Of a stretch of 64,000 nt of DNA, positions 1-13,500 are shown piece after piece. The stretch comes from Halocafeteria seosinensis. Its lineage: Eukaryota; Sar; Bigyra; Bicosoecida. How positions within the stretch are numbered: position 1 is the stretch's first letter; the number at the start of each line of letters is the position of its first letter. The stretch lies in NCBI GenBank assembly GCA_001687465.1, contig LVLI01000140.1, positions 62,001 through 126,000 on the forward strand, read 5' to 3'. Both the position numbers and the translations under genes were made by a program. The notes beneath the pieces were generated by a model. That model did not search any database and was not told the DNA's origin. It saw only the letters and a list, made by a program, of their open reading frames with translations.

Positions 1-243
1 AGAAGAATGTTGATTCCCGTACCTTATCGTGGCAAGCAGGATCAGCATGGCGCTGGTTCAATAGTTGCAGCACCACCTCGCATCGTCCCAACGAAGCCGC
101 CAGGAGCAAACCTACGTTCTGCGGATCCCAAAATCCACGGACTGTGTTATGACATTCGCACTTATCAGGATAGATCTCTCATTGCCATACCAGGTCGTCA
201 AGCAGTAGTGGGTCTGGACAAGGTTCAGACCATTCAGAGCCAG
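1..243 (+). CDS. possible exon entering from left edge
   Basis: The frame is open from the first base; the first ATG is at 7. It runs to a good splice donor (GTAAGT) at 244, two codons before an in-frame stop. I do not recognise the protein. It is proline- and arginine-rich at the start, followed by a hydrophobic-polar alternation that could be a beta-strand region. No following exon could be placed: the next open stretch (288-560) lacks coding character. It may instead be a chance open frame. Confidence 0.25.
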
Positions 244-1303
244 TAAGTGAGTCAACACGAAGAAATCTCCCGGCGAGAGCAGCTTTTGTGAGACATTCTT
301 TATCCATCGAGTTCATTTTATTACTACCAACGTGTTTTTGGAGCAAACCCAACTGTCAGTTTAGATACATGATCTTCCAAGGTCGCTATCAAGTCTGTCG
401 GTATTGCCATTATCTTACCCAGCGGGGACGGAACTTCAACTGGTATCCAAAACCCATACTCCCGGACTCCGTCTGTGCCGGATTTCTACTTTTTGAGTAC
501 AGGTTGGTAGACACACAATATGTCGCGCATCCACAATTCATCTCATTTTGTTCTGCCTGAAGCAATGTGAGAAGTAACACTCAAATATGAAAACTCGGCC
601 TATCGTGACATCACTAGCATCTAGACTACACACCTAGACCAGACGTCTTCCGATAGGAGCGGTTGTACCGGTTGTACAGTACTAACAGACTAATACGTAC
701 ATAACCACGGGGTAGAAATGACGATGTTCTTTTGTAATTGCACTGGCGAGTTTTGTATGCACTTTAGCTCTTAATAGTCGCTTGAATACAGTTTAGATGT
801 GTACGGCATCCCGATACAACATGTGACTCAAGACACGGATACACATACTTCAGAGTTCATTTGGTCAAAGAAGTAAATGTTTCCATAATGCCTGAAAATG
901 TCTCAAAAGTGCACGATTTAATTTCACACGCTACCGACCCCACTCTGTCGCCCTGAGGTCCTTGCTGTAGTTTTCACCGGAAACTTTTTTCAGCCCATAC
1001 CCAGCATACCCGGTAAGTTGTTAGAGCACAACTTCCAATGCCGCATTGGCACCTGCTCCCGGTCCGGCCGGGCGTTGCGCCCGGATCCCCGTCAAATGTC
1101 TAGAGTATGAATCATGATATGATATGTTCAACGCCGGACTCTGTCCACATAACTTGGTTGGCTTATGTATAGACCAGGTAGAAGAGCAACAGACTGGGAA
1201 GAAGAGATGACTGCCTTGGTATCGCAAAGACGGGCTGTGAACGCCATAAGGGCGGCAACCTCGAGGAACGGCTGCCTGTCCTATCCTCTTTGTAGCCCCA
1301 TGA
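244..1303. other. about 1 kb with no supportable gene
   Basis: Only short unconvincing open frames occur on either strand. A 133-codon minus-strand frame at 1021-1422 overlaps the NDUFA9 5' end and looks like a shadow. The real 5' exon of NDUFA9, with a mitochondrial presequence, could lie here behind an intron, but no ATG-plus-donor combination stood out. Confidence 0.4.
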
Positions 1304-2894
1304 ATGTACGTCTTGCTCATTTTTGTCAATAAAACCGATCCCAACGCTTTAACAGTTGAACAAACTAAGCATATACGGGAAAAGGGCGTGGTGCAATCAA
1401 TGGGGAAGGAAGGAGAGACCAAACAACAGTGTCTCTCTAGTCACCCATCCGGACGTATTGGTGCTTGTAATCGTTGTATTACGTTCGTTATTGCCTTATC
1501 CTGCACTCTATACATGGCCGTTCTACTTGCGCAGAGAACTCACGAAAAAGAGCCTGGCCAAACACGAGGATACTCGGATATTGTTTCTCCCTCGCTACGG
1601 GCTGGAACTACAGGACTCCGAGCCACGATATTTGGTGCCACGGGGTTTGTCGGACGCTATGTTACCCATTTATTTGGTATGTTTTCAGGAATCACATGCT
1701 TTAAAGCTCACTGTACGTTTGTTTACCATTGACATGTATTCCGTGCTATGCAGCGAGACAAGGAACACAATGTATCATTCCTTACCGAGGAGATGAGATG
1801 GAATGGAGACATTTGAAGCAAATGGGAGATTTAGGAGTTGTCATACCTACGCCTTTCTCTCCCCGAGATGATGACTCGATGCGAAAGGTCATTGAAGGTT
1901 CCGATATTGTGATCAATTTGATAGGAAAGGTATGGGTTCCCCCGGCTACCCGAGTGTGTCGCTCTACTCATGTAGCTCTGTGAATTGGACTTGCAGGACT
2001 ATGAAACATGCCATTACCTTCCATGGCTTAAAAACTATAGATTTGAAGACGTGCATGTCGATGTGGCCGCGAAAATTGCTCGCATGTCAGCTGAATATGT
2101 ATGTTAGAAACCTGGAGGGGTTGTTCTTTACGGTTTGTTCACTTCGTACGTATTGTGTTCATTACAGGGAGTGACAAACTTGGTTCACACATCTGCTCTC
2201 GCTGCGGATAAATATGCGATTTCTTCTTGGGCACGAAGCAAGGCTCTAGGCGAAGAAGCCGTCCGTGCCGAAGCCCCCGGCGCAACTATTGTCCGTCCGG
2301 CTGACGTATTTGGTCCAGAGGATCGTTTCTTGAACCTTCTTGCATTCCTCTATAGGATGCTTCCTCGTGTACCGCTTGTCGATGGCGGTATGTCAAGTGT
2401 GCAACCCTTGTTTGTACATGACCTCGCGTACGGCATCCACCGCATCGGCACGGTAAGTATCCACTGATGTATTTCATCCGATTGAGCGATCTTAGTTGCT
2501 TTCTTGGTAGTGTTTGCAGAGTACCGAGCCTGAAGTGATGCTAGGGCAAACATACGATTTTGCTGGCCCTGATGTGTACACTTATAGGGAAGTTGTTGAG
2601 TACTTTTTCGAGACTATTCGAGCTCGCTCGCCGCATGTGATCAACGTTTCTCCCGCTCTTGCGGATCTGATTGGACTTGCTTTTGAACAACTTCCTGAGC
2701 CTTTAGTTGTCCGCGACCGTTTCCAGAGAATGCAGACAGACAATGTTTTGGACGCTACAGCAGCAACTAAGCGTTTGCATGATTTAGATATCCAAGCTAC
2801 GTCGATGGAGATGCCTGGACTGTTACACCTTAGGCAGTATGTGGAGAACCACGAAGTACCTAGTCAAGATGAGATGTCCCATAAGGTTGAGTAA
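1304..2894 (+). CDS. NDUFA9: mitochondrial complex I subunit NDUFA9 homologue
   Basis: This is an accessory subunit of mitochondrial NADH:ubiquinone oxidoreductase. It is an atypical short-chain dehydrogenase that binds NAD(P)H structurally in the peripheral arm. Exons are 1304-1676, 1754-1929, 1997-2098, 2168-2452 and 2520-2894; all introns are GT-AG, 67-77 nt. The Rossmann motif FGATGFVGRYV is followed by family hallmarks: IIPYRGDE, MGDLG, VINLIGK, VRPADVFGPEDRF near the middle, and LHDLDIQATSMEM near the C-terminus. The start is uncertain. ATG 1304 gives an N-terminus that does not look like a clean mitochondrial presequence; ATGs at 1401 and 1514 are alternatives, and a missed 5' exon is possible. 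The family assignment is firm; the first ~100 residues are not. Confidence 0.9.
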
Positions 2895-4577
2895 CCTCCT
2901 CATTTGAGAAACCCTAAAACATACAACAAATAGACATATGCCTCGTTAGAACTCCAGTATTGCTATGGCCCGCTTCCGTCTGCTCATATCTACTTTCACA
3001 TGGATCGTATAGACGTGGTATTCATGTCGAAACAGCAAGGCGCTTCCACTCACTTTCCACTAGCTTACTGGATCTGGAAGAATTTATGTTTCTGCGTATC
3101 GCTTTCCCGTTCGCGGAGTAGAGTTACCATCCACATCCCCAATGGAAAAGGCGAGACTCCAACGTCGAAGATGAACAAAACTAATGTTGGGGCGTGGGCT
3201 GGTCGCGAGACAATACCGGTAGTGGATCCCTTCGGCTACACGTAATAACTTTTCTTCTTTTAGCGTCTCTTCTGATAATCCGTTCGCATCTCGGGTGGCG
3301 AAGGTGCACTCAACATGTACTCACCTAGATGCGGGAATCCCCGTTCGTAATTTTCTCCATAATGTCAAAACCCCCCAAGGTGAACCCTATGTAACGCGAT
3401 CCCAACGCCTAAATACATCCATATGCTTTGCCCAGTGAAAACTATACCAATGGCATATACTGGAAAACTTCGACAATTCAACACCACGGAGGGACAAAAG
3501 AGGGGGAGGGGAAGCACAACCGAATACGCAACTAGGTTTCCCTCCAAAAGTACGTAACTATTTAGGATGCTATCTATCCCAGTTTCCAACTGTTTTGGTG
3601 TTTCCATGCTCCTTTCAACGTTCCTGAACATTCGTTTGCCAAAGCCGCTTTCTCACCCCGAAGTTTCTTACGGCACAAAAAGTTTCTTAGTTTAAGTACT
3701 GAAAGAAAACAAGCGTATTTGTTCCAATTTTGACGCACATGGAAACATAACGATGGTGACCTCTAAACACGTTAAAGTTGTATTGGGATCAGTGGGCCAC
3801 AGTGGCCCGGCTGCAACCTTACTGGCTTGCTCTTGTTCGGCATTATCTATCACCCGCGAAATATCTTGAGTAATCTCTCCAAGATCTGTTCCGTGTACGG
3901 ATTCCCATCATCCTGACTCCCACGTGGTAATCAAATGTGTTTTCTTCCGAAATTGGCTTACGCTCGGGACGCTCGGCTCGTCGCTCGTCGCTCCGGGGGG
4001 AGCCACCACTGGCCATGAGCCTCGTGCGACCACTGCCAACGGCTTCAACGTCTATTCCGTGCGAACATGCTGTTCTACGCATGTACAGTCGGTCTTCGAC
4101 GTCGGGATAGTCATGTCCTCTGAAAATACGCCTTTCTACGTTTAGTAAGACAGATACAGGAAAGCGAAATCCTTGATACTGTCTTTGTCTTTCCCAGCAT
4201 GTAAGTAAGAACACCTCTTATGTACTGACAGCTGTTTTCCTAGCTCGATAGACAAGTACACTACGACAAGACAGTGCTTAGACCTCTTCGCACGAGATGA
4301 GACCTGTATGAGGCATATATGACCATCGACTTTTTATAAACACACGTGGAAAGAGAGCTGACTACATGGATTGATCAGTTGTAAAGGGTTCGAAAAATTC
4401 ACCCACCGACCTGTTTTTTTTGGTTTTTGGTTTTTTGCGTTCTTTCCAATCAGCGCCATCCGGTCGAGTCTCAATAGCTTAGAACGATTCGAACGCTTTT
4501 CTTTGGTTCGAAGTTCTGTTTTCCAACTGGTCGACATTCTACTTGTCACCCAAACCTGTTTATTGCTCCAGGTGTCC
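2895..4577. other. 1.7 kb intergenic region
   Basis: No gene can be supported. A minus-strand frame at 3365-3631 has a plausible start and an internal GTACTT donor but no recognisable product. Frames at 3843-4214 (-) and 3924-4145 (+) are antisense to each other. A T-rich stretch lies near 4409-4437, upstream of the giant gene. Confidence 0.4.
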
Positions 4578-7500
4578 ATGATGTCGGTAGTATCAACCAA
4601 CCAGCTTCGCATTGTGAGCGTACTATGCTCACTTATAGTTGTGTGGAACGGGAATACTGTGACTGCTTCGGAATGCACGTCAACTCTGAAATGGAATGGG
4701 GAAGATGTATGTTTACTTGGACATCATCTGAGTGGCGACTACTGCTGCGAATGCAACGTAAGTATACTCAACTAGGCCATCAAAGGGGAGAGAAATGCTC
4801 ATGGATATTTCTATGCTGTTTTCAGAGTGGCAAGTTCAATTCGGAAACATTCTCGGGGCAACAGTTGACTAAAGCGGAGAGTTGCAAACTATGTCCCTCG
4901 GGAAGAAAGCAGCCTGACACAGGACAAGAGAAATGTGTTTCTTGCGTAGCTGGAAAGTATTCCGATGAGGGCGCAAGAGTTTGTACCGTGTGTCCTACCG
5001 GAGAATTTCAGAATACGCCCGGATCTGAGGAGTGTAAGGTATGCCCCTTGGGGTATAGTGCCATTTCTCAAGGAAGTGCAGAGTGTGACGCATGTGGAAA
5101 GGGCTATTTCACCGAAAAAAGTGGAAGGAAACAGTGCACAGCTTGCCCTATCGGTCAGTTCACCGATTCGAAGGGTTCGACCGGCTGCAGTAGCTGTCCT
5201 GCGGGCCAGTTTACCGCACAGAAGGGTTCAGCTGCGTGCACTAATTGTTCTCCTGGGAAGTTTCAGGCTACTAAAGGAGCGGCGTCGTGCGTTCAATGCA
5301 AGGCCGGCAAATACCAGGACTCATTTGGACAAGATTCTTGCATTTTGACGAATGCTGGATATTTTGCACCACGCGGAGCAGATTCACAATCTGCATGTCC
5401 TGCAGGAAGATATGCGTCTAGTGGAGGTAGTGGTGACGCATTGTGTGAAGGGCCTTGTACGGCTGGGCGCTATTGTAGTCAAGATGGGCTAACTCATCCC
5501 GACGCCGGACAACCATGTTCTGCTGGAAAGTACAGTCGAGCAGGTGAAACGAGTCCTGATTGTACTGCTCCATGTCCTGCTGGCTATTATTGTCCCGAAG
5601 GAACTGCTAAAGCTTCTTGGAATACATGTGGCTCAGCAGATCGGTACTGTCCTGAAGGCGCTTCTACTCCCAAAGATGTGAGTGAAGGCTACTTTTCTAC
5701 CCCTATAGACGTACCTGCGGATCGGCGATTTGGCACGAAGAAATGCCCCAAGGGGTATTACTGCCAGGATGGGGAGAGATTTCCGTGCCCTGAAGGAAGA
5801 TATGGAAATAATGAGGGTCTAACGAGTGAGTTGTGCACAGGAGTGTGTTACGACGGTTTCTATTGTCCTGAAGGCAGTACTTCGCCTCAGCAACAGCTTT
5901 GCTCAGATGAGAACCCTAGCTTCTACTGTGTGAAGGGGAAACGCAAAGCATGTGCCTCAGGGTTTTACACGCTCCCTGAAGATTCTGATAAGTCAACCCG
6001 TACGGATTGTAAGCCATGCACTGAGGGATTTAGCTGTCGTAACGGTCTGCGCCTGCGAAATACAGTGTGGAAAGACGGTACATGTGCTTTGAGTAGTGGA
6101 AGCAATCGTTTTTTTGTTGATGAAATCAAAGAACCTGTTTCTGAACCCAAAGAATTATGGGACCCATTTAAGGTTCAGGTTCAAGTACAATGGGACAAAT
6201 GGGAATACAATATCGTGTCGGCTGTACAGAACGGCAACACAAGGTCTGGAGAACCTTGCAAAGCGGATGTTACAGATGAGGACCTGTTTACAATACGAAA
6301 TGAAAAGAGTAGTAGGGAATATAACGGCATACCCCAGAGAGACGCCCAATTGATTTTGAAGGAAGGTGCTTCATTGACGTCCTCTCAATGTGACGCATAC
6401 GACATTAAAATTGAGGCCGATGCAGAGGAAGCGTTTTATCGGAGTTGTCTAGAGGTTCCTCGTGATGGTACCTACAAAATTGACCCATGGGATGATGGCA
6501 AGAACAATGCATTTTCGATCGAGTGCAAGAATGGTTATGCCCGCATCACTAGGGACATTGCAAAGAATGAGCTAGGGGGCGCCCTTCGCTCTTGGGGTAG
6601 TATTCGGAAGAAGGGCTTCCTCGATGGAAATCGCCCTTATACGGTGAACAACCGAGACAACTATGCACACTATGATATCCCTATCCCCTTCGGGTACACG
6701 CACTTTTATTTGGAAGACTTCAAAATACGTTCATCATCGTATCTTTCAAATAATCATGATACCTCTGAAATCAATCATGGACGTTATTATACAGATTGGA
6801 ACGATCAAAAAACACGTCGTTGTAGAGGGGACTTCGCTTTTGGTTCTCCCGACGACTCTGGTCCTGTGACAAGCTACGGACGGTATCATGGGTTCAATAC
6901 ACACAAAGGGAAAATTTCGTTTAAGAAGAACGGTAAGGTGTTTGCTATAGGCAATGGGCCGAGCACAACATTCCGGCTACACTGGGGTGAAGATTGCGGA
7001 CAAGATGAAGGCTTCATCTGGTGGAGCGGCTCTATTTGGGTAAAAGACAAACAAAGCGATGGAGATGGCGGGCCTTCATTTGGGAACAAAATTGATACCA
7101 CCTCGTGTACTGTGCGTTTAGTCCTAAAGCAAGAAAATGCGCCTCCGTACAGGAAAGATGGAGTGGGTACGGATCCTGTCGTCTATGAGGCTGAACGCGG
7201 CATGGTTCAGGGTGAACCACTCGGGGATCCACTTAAGGGCACGTTCTCTGACCCAGATGGTGACGAGCTAACATTTTCGCTGGTCAATTCCAATGGAAAT
7301 GTGATTGAGGATCCGGAACATCCCTTCTCCTTAGGGTCATGTACGGGACAGTTAACAGTTGGTAAACCTGAAGAACTTCTACACACATCTGAGTCGTCTT
7401 TCACGTTGCGTGTTCGTGTAAGTGACAATTTCCGCAATAAGCCAGGAACTGTCACACAGGAAGTCCTGGTGAAAGTCGTTCAACCGAACAGGGCTCCAAT

Positions 7501-10500
7501 AGTCGCGGGGAGTCCACCGCCACTGTACGTTCTTGAAACTGCGGGGAATGGAGAGCGAATATATCCCGAAAAAGACAAAGATGGTGATAACATCCGTAGT
7601 TTGCTCCATTCAGAATATGTGTCTGATCCAGATGGTGACAACATAAAGATATCTATGCGTAGTTGCACTACGGAGACGTTCTGCAAAGCGTTTGATGTTG
7701 ACTCCAATGGCGCTGTGCGTGTTGACGATAGTAGTTTCTTAAGCGAGAGCTCGTCCTCGCTAGTTCCTCGCTTCATCGAGGTGCAATATGACGATGGTAC
7801 TGCCGATCCAGTAAAAGCATTGATCCCAGTAACGGTGAAGCAAGTTCGCTCAAGACCGCAAATAACGACGAAAACACTTGAAATGAGAGAGGATGCCTCT
7901 GGTACTGTAGGTGCACTATCAGTGGAGGATGAAGGTGGGACGAAGTTTGCATTTCGTTTGGGGCAATTACGGTCCAATGTTCACGATTCCAATGAAGATC
8001 GCTTGAATCTAACAAATGGTGGCAACGTCACTGTTCACGAAGATGCTACTTTCAATGTGATTCAATGCGCGGATGCTCGTCCGTGCACGTCTTGTGACCT
8101 GTACGACGAATGGATCAAACTTACCGTTACAGTTGAGGTGATCGAGAGAACCGACGACAAGTTAGGGCCGTTGGTATCGTCTCCTACGGAGGTAGAAGTT
8201 CGTATTCAACGGGTGAATTCCTCACCCCGTTTTACAAGACCGACGTTTCCATTGAAAATAGAGGAGGGTGCAGTAGAGACTGCAGTTGAAGATTTGTCTC
8301 AGTTCTTCTGTGACAAGGACGCGGCTTTGGACGACAACCACCGTCTGTTCTATGGAATTGTTTCCGATAACGAGTTCTCTACCAATTTCACCGTAGACGA
8401 AACCTCAGGGAGTCTAAGAACCAGTGGTGTTGCCTCGTTAGACTATGAACGAATCCAAGAGGGTGATATCATTGTTCGCGTTCAAGATAATGGTTCTCCT
8501 TCACGAAGCATACAAGAAGAGCTGACGATATGCGTCGTAGATGTACCTGAACCACCGATGATACCTCCTCAGTACTTTCAAGTGAACGAAAGTTCAACTG
8601 CGGAGGAGGGATATTTTGGAAGAATTGATGTTAATGAAGTGGATAAGTTTGAAGGAACGAATATGAAATTTGCGTCGCCGGCGTCTACCTTTGAGTTTGA
8701 ACAGCTTACATTAAGGAACTTTTTCACTCTTTCGAAACAAGATGGGAAGATCAGTGTCGCTCCCGGCTACATACCGGATTATGAAACATCTTACCCGGAA
8801 GAAGTAGTCAAAACGTTGTCTTTTCGTGTTATAGACAGTGTCAACAACGTTAGCACTGTTTCAAGCGTTACAGTCGAGATAATCGACATTTTGGAAGCTC
8901 CATTCTTCGACCCTCCTATGCAAAATTTTACTCTAAATTTCTTCGCAGAGAGTGGGTCGTCTTTGGGCAAACTGGAAGGTATCGATAACGATTTTGGGGA
9001 CAGTCTCAAATATTCGATGGTGTCTAGTCCCGAGTTTTTGTTACTTAGTAGCTCTGGAAAACTCTGGTTTTTTCCAGGGGATTCGCTTAATCTGACGCTC
9101 AACGATGTCGGCGATGTGTATTCGTTTGATGCCATGGTGAGGGATTCGGACGGGTTGCAGGCGAGTAGCACGCACTTCGTACATATCAAGAATTTGCAAA
9201 CTCCTCCAAAATGGGTGGGCAGTTCCGAGAAATTTGCGAAGGGAGAGAAAATTACGTGGGATGTGGACGAACATCACGAGGGAATTGTCGAGTCTTTCCA
9301 GCTGGAATGTATGGATGAGAATAGCCTCGGTGTGGGCTATCAGTTGCTGGGGAGCAGCCCCAACGTATACGAAGAGATCGTTCGCATTCGCAGAAATGAT
9401 GGACGATTGGAAATCCTAGACTCTTCCCGCTTCGATTTCGAGGGACTTGAATCTGTTTCTGGCGAATTTTTGGTGGCATGCGTTGACAATGCTGGTCTTC
9501 GAGTGGAAGGAAGTTTAATCGTACAAATTAAAGATATCGCTGAACCACCGCGTTTCTTGGAGCTTCCGGATACTCTCAGTTTACAAATTCGAGAGGATCG
9601 TGCAGTGGGATATGTTTTGCGTGAAATACGGGCACTTGATAGGGATCTGGGCAGTCAGAATAAGCTTACGTTTAGCGCGGAATTAAGCAAGGTGAACGAT
9701 GACACAGGGGCAACTTGTAAGCTTCCCATAGTTCCTATGGATGCTGAGGCGACCCGGGGCGGACAGGGCCTAGTAGCAAACCTGTCGACAAATTGTTTAT
9801 TGGATTATTACGAACAGTCACAGTATGTGGTAGACGTGAAGGTTACTGATGAAGCGGGACTTTTGGATGTGGTGACGACCACCGTCAATGTCTTATTTGT
9901 CAATACTGCTCCTAAATTCGAACAAGCTGCTTACGAAGTTTCTGTGGCCGAAAACTCATTAATTATTGCCAATATTGCTGATTTTCCGTTTTTTGACCGA
10001 AACCGACAGACAAGTCATGCGTTTAGTGTCATCGAAGAGGATAGTATGAATTCTTCCTTCCGTTTTAATGACGGTCGGTTGGTAGTCTCTTCCAGTGGTC
10101 CTGGATTGAATTATGAATCAGACCCAAGTCACCTGTTACGGCTGCGCGTCACTGATGATGAAGGTCTGTTTGACGAGGCGGACGTGGAAATTACCGTAGA
10201 GAACGTCAATGATTTGACCATTGACTCTATCATTCCAATACCTGACATTCATGCTTCCTCGGGTGGATCGACGATCCAGTTTGAAGGACATGATCTGGGT
10301 CCGATGTGGCGCGAAGCAAGTATTACGGCTGAAGTTTCCTCTCCGCAGGGAGAAATGAAGGATAATACCTCTTGCTCCCGAACGATGCACTCAAATCTTT
10401 ATGAGAATTCCATGGTGTTTTGTTCAGTCCCTGCGGGTGTTGGGAAAAACTTACAGTGGACGCTTTTCATAGACGAAGACAGTGTCGTGGCTCCAAGACT

Positions 10501-13500
10501 AACCGCTTATGAAATTCCTGTGATTCACAATGTAATGGGGTGGCCGAACAGTGCGTCAACCAAAGGAGGCCAACGTTTTACATTGGAAGGTTCTGGGTTC
10601 GGACAGAAATTGTTAAAGTCTTCTGAAGGAATGTTTCCCATTCCAGTGAAAGTAGAGTACCGTCTGAATAGTGAGGAAATCAGTCAGGGTACTCTACTTG
10701 CTCAGTCCTGTGGTGTGGTGAACAACAACGTAATCGAATGTTTGACAACTGAAGGTGTTGGACAAGGGTTTGAATTTCGAGTGACGATTCCGTCTGCCAG
10801 TCCGCAGTGGAGACAAGTTTCTGATTGGGTTACTTTTGATTCGATCGGTTACGGATTGCCATTCATAATGGATGTACATCCTTTAGTGGAGACGTTTCCT
10901 ACTACCGGGAGTATTGACGCATTTTTGATCGAAGGAATGAATTTTGGTCCCTCACTAGACTTTGTCTCTGCTGTTTTGCACACCAACCAGTACGATTTCC
11001 CTACCACTTGTAGTTTTGGCAACCATTCAGTTCTCAAGTGCGCACTCCCGGTGGGCATCGGGACGAATTTTACGTGGCATGTAACAATACAGGACCAGTC
11101 GTCAGGCATAACAGGTAGTAGTCGTGAGGACACTCTCTCATATGATCCTCCTGAGTTGGACCGGGTGACTGATATAGTTGGTCGCGAGCCTCAAGCGTTG
11201 GATACCAAAGGGGATGAAGTTATTACTCTTCACGGATCTAATTTGGGTCCTGGTTTAGGTGAAGGAGAAGGCGTTATCGTCCAGTATGGGGAGTCGTTAG
11301 AATATACAGCGAGTCGATGTCAGGTAAAAGAACCGCATAAGAGGATTGAATGCCTCACCGTTCCAGGAGTGGGAAAGAATCACAGCTGGTGGGTACAAGT
11401 AGGTGCTCAACCGTCTAGCAAGTTGAACAGTGTGAGTAACTATAATCCTCCTGTTGTGGCGATGTTTGACCGGCCATTTTCCGTGGACGAGGGGATTCAA
11501 AACTTTGCTACGAGCGGTAATGAGACTGTGTTTATCCATGGTAATTTTTTTGGACCGGCAGGTACACCCGTTGATTCGGTTGTGTACGGTAATGAACTTG
11601 AAACATTCCGCGCCTCCCATTGCAATGTATTGAGTCATGAGAGATTGGAATGTCGGACTGCTCCTGGGGCCGGGGCCGAACATGCTTGGTCTGTTGTCAT
11701 TGGGGGTCAAGAATCGGAGCGGGCTACAACCTCCTACGAAGCGCCTAAGGTTATTGATGTCCAGGGCGTAAATGGAACGGATCCCTCGTGGTTGAGTACG
11801 CTGGGTGGAGAGTGGGTAGATGTCGTAGGGGATAATTTTGGCCCTCCCGGTTCCGAATCCGCTTGGTTTTTGGAGTCCGTGACGTACGGCGGAAGCGGTA
11901 CCGAGTATGCAGCCGAAGGATGCGTCGTACTTTCCCATGGACGAATTCGTTGCCGCACAATTGCTGGGCATGGCCAGCGGCATCGGTGGGTTGTGACGGT
12001 TTTTGGACAGTCTAGTCTTGGTACCCATGTCTTGACATCGTACGCTCCCCCGGTGGTGGAGAGCATCCATCCGCATCAGGGACCTACGGGATTTAGCATT
12101 TCGTCCGCTAGAAATTCTATGCCGTACATAACCCTGTCGGGACATGACTTTGGTGTCAACTTGGTCGACATGGCCAATGTGAGGGTTTTGATGGACACAG
12201 ATGGTGCGTTTATTACTCTGGCCTTGGAGAAAGGGTTGGAGGATTGGAAAGACACACTACGTATCTTACTGATGCGGCAACAAGAGGATCCCTCCACCTG
12301 GCTAGAAAATATCGAAGCCTTAGGGCTAACCAAGGAGGATGTACACGAATGGCTGGACAGTCTTTTCATTGTTGGTGTAAAGCCAGAAACTGGTGCTGTT
12401 TCGCAAACACTACAGTTTCAACTACCCAATGGATTTGGGGCTGATCGTCCCGTCTTCGTGCAAGTCGGAGAAACTTTTTCCAGCTATGTCTTGTTTGACT
12501 ACAACAAACCAAGAGTAACAAATGTGGCACCTTCAATCCCCCGTACTGACTCTAAGGAAATGAAGGTGACCATTGATGGAGAGAATTTTTGTGCAGGTCC
12601 CGCGTGCGATGACCGTACTTGTTGTGGGCGGGTTTTCGTCAATGATGAGCTGGTTTTCGTCCCCAAAGAAAGGTATAGTCATGAACAGATAATCATCTTT
12701 GTCGATACACAAGACCCCATGAGTGTTAGTCGGCGGTCGTTGGAAGCAGTCACAAATACCATCAGAGTCGGCAATTTAGACCAGAACACAACCACTACAT
12801 CTGTGCCATTCCAGCCGCTCTCACCTTCCATCGCCGGGCAACAGGCATATGTTACCTGGCCTCCTTTTGCAACTGAAGGTGGGGAGCTCTTCAAACTGTT
12901 CGACGTCGAAGGGGTTGACAGCAAAGGTACTTCCGTCGAAGTCAAGATAGGAAACAAACAATGTACCAACGTCACGATATGCTCAGTGGGTGAATCCGAG
13001 AATGGAGTGATGATAGGAAATGTTAGTTGTTTGACCCCTCCCAACGTGGGGAATGCACATCAGGTGCGCGTGAATGTATCCAAAGTGTCATCTCCCGCTG
13101 GTGAACTCTTTGTCGATTACGCAAAACCAAAAATATGCGTTGTGGAAGTGTTGGGTAAAAATCCTCATGGAACCGACATGAGTGACGATGTTGCCTTTGT
13201 CAGCGACAGCAGCGAGTGTCAACAGTTTGCAAACTACGAAGACGCAACTGTAGGTGGCATTCCTACCACTGGTAGCTTGGTAAGGATACACGGTAAGAAC
13301 TTTGGGTCGTCGGAGCTTCAGTATGAAACTCAGGTTAGGATTGGTGACCTGTTAGTCGGTAATATTCATCTCGAAAGACACGACCACAGGATGATGGAAC
13401 TTGTGCTTCCGGAAGGAGCCGGAAGTGAAATCGAAGTCACGTTTTCTGTGGGTCCGCCCTCAAATTTTGATAAGTTTGTGTATCGATACCAAATTCCTTC

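Noticed and set aside
4625-4825. Start of the giant protein at ATG 4625
   Set aside because: This frame before 4826 reads through exon 1 in the wrong frame and through the 68-nt intron. It lacks a signal peptide, which the spliced form has.
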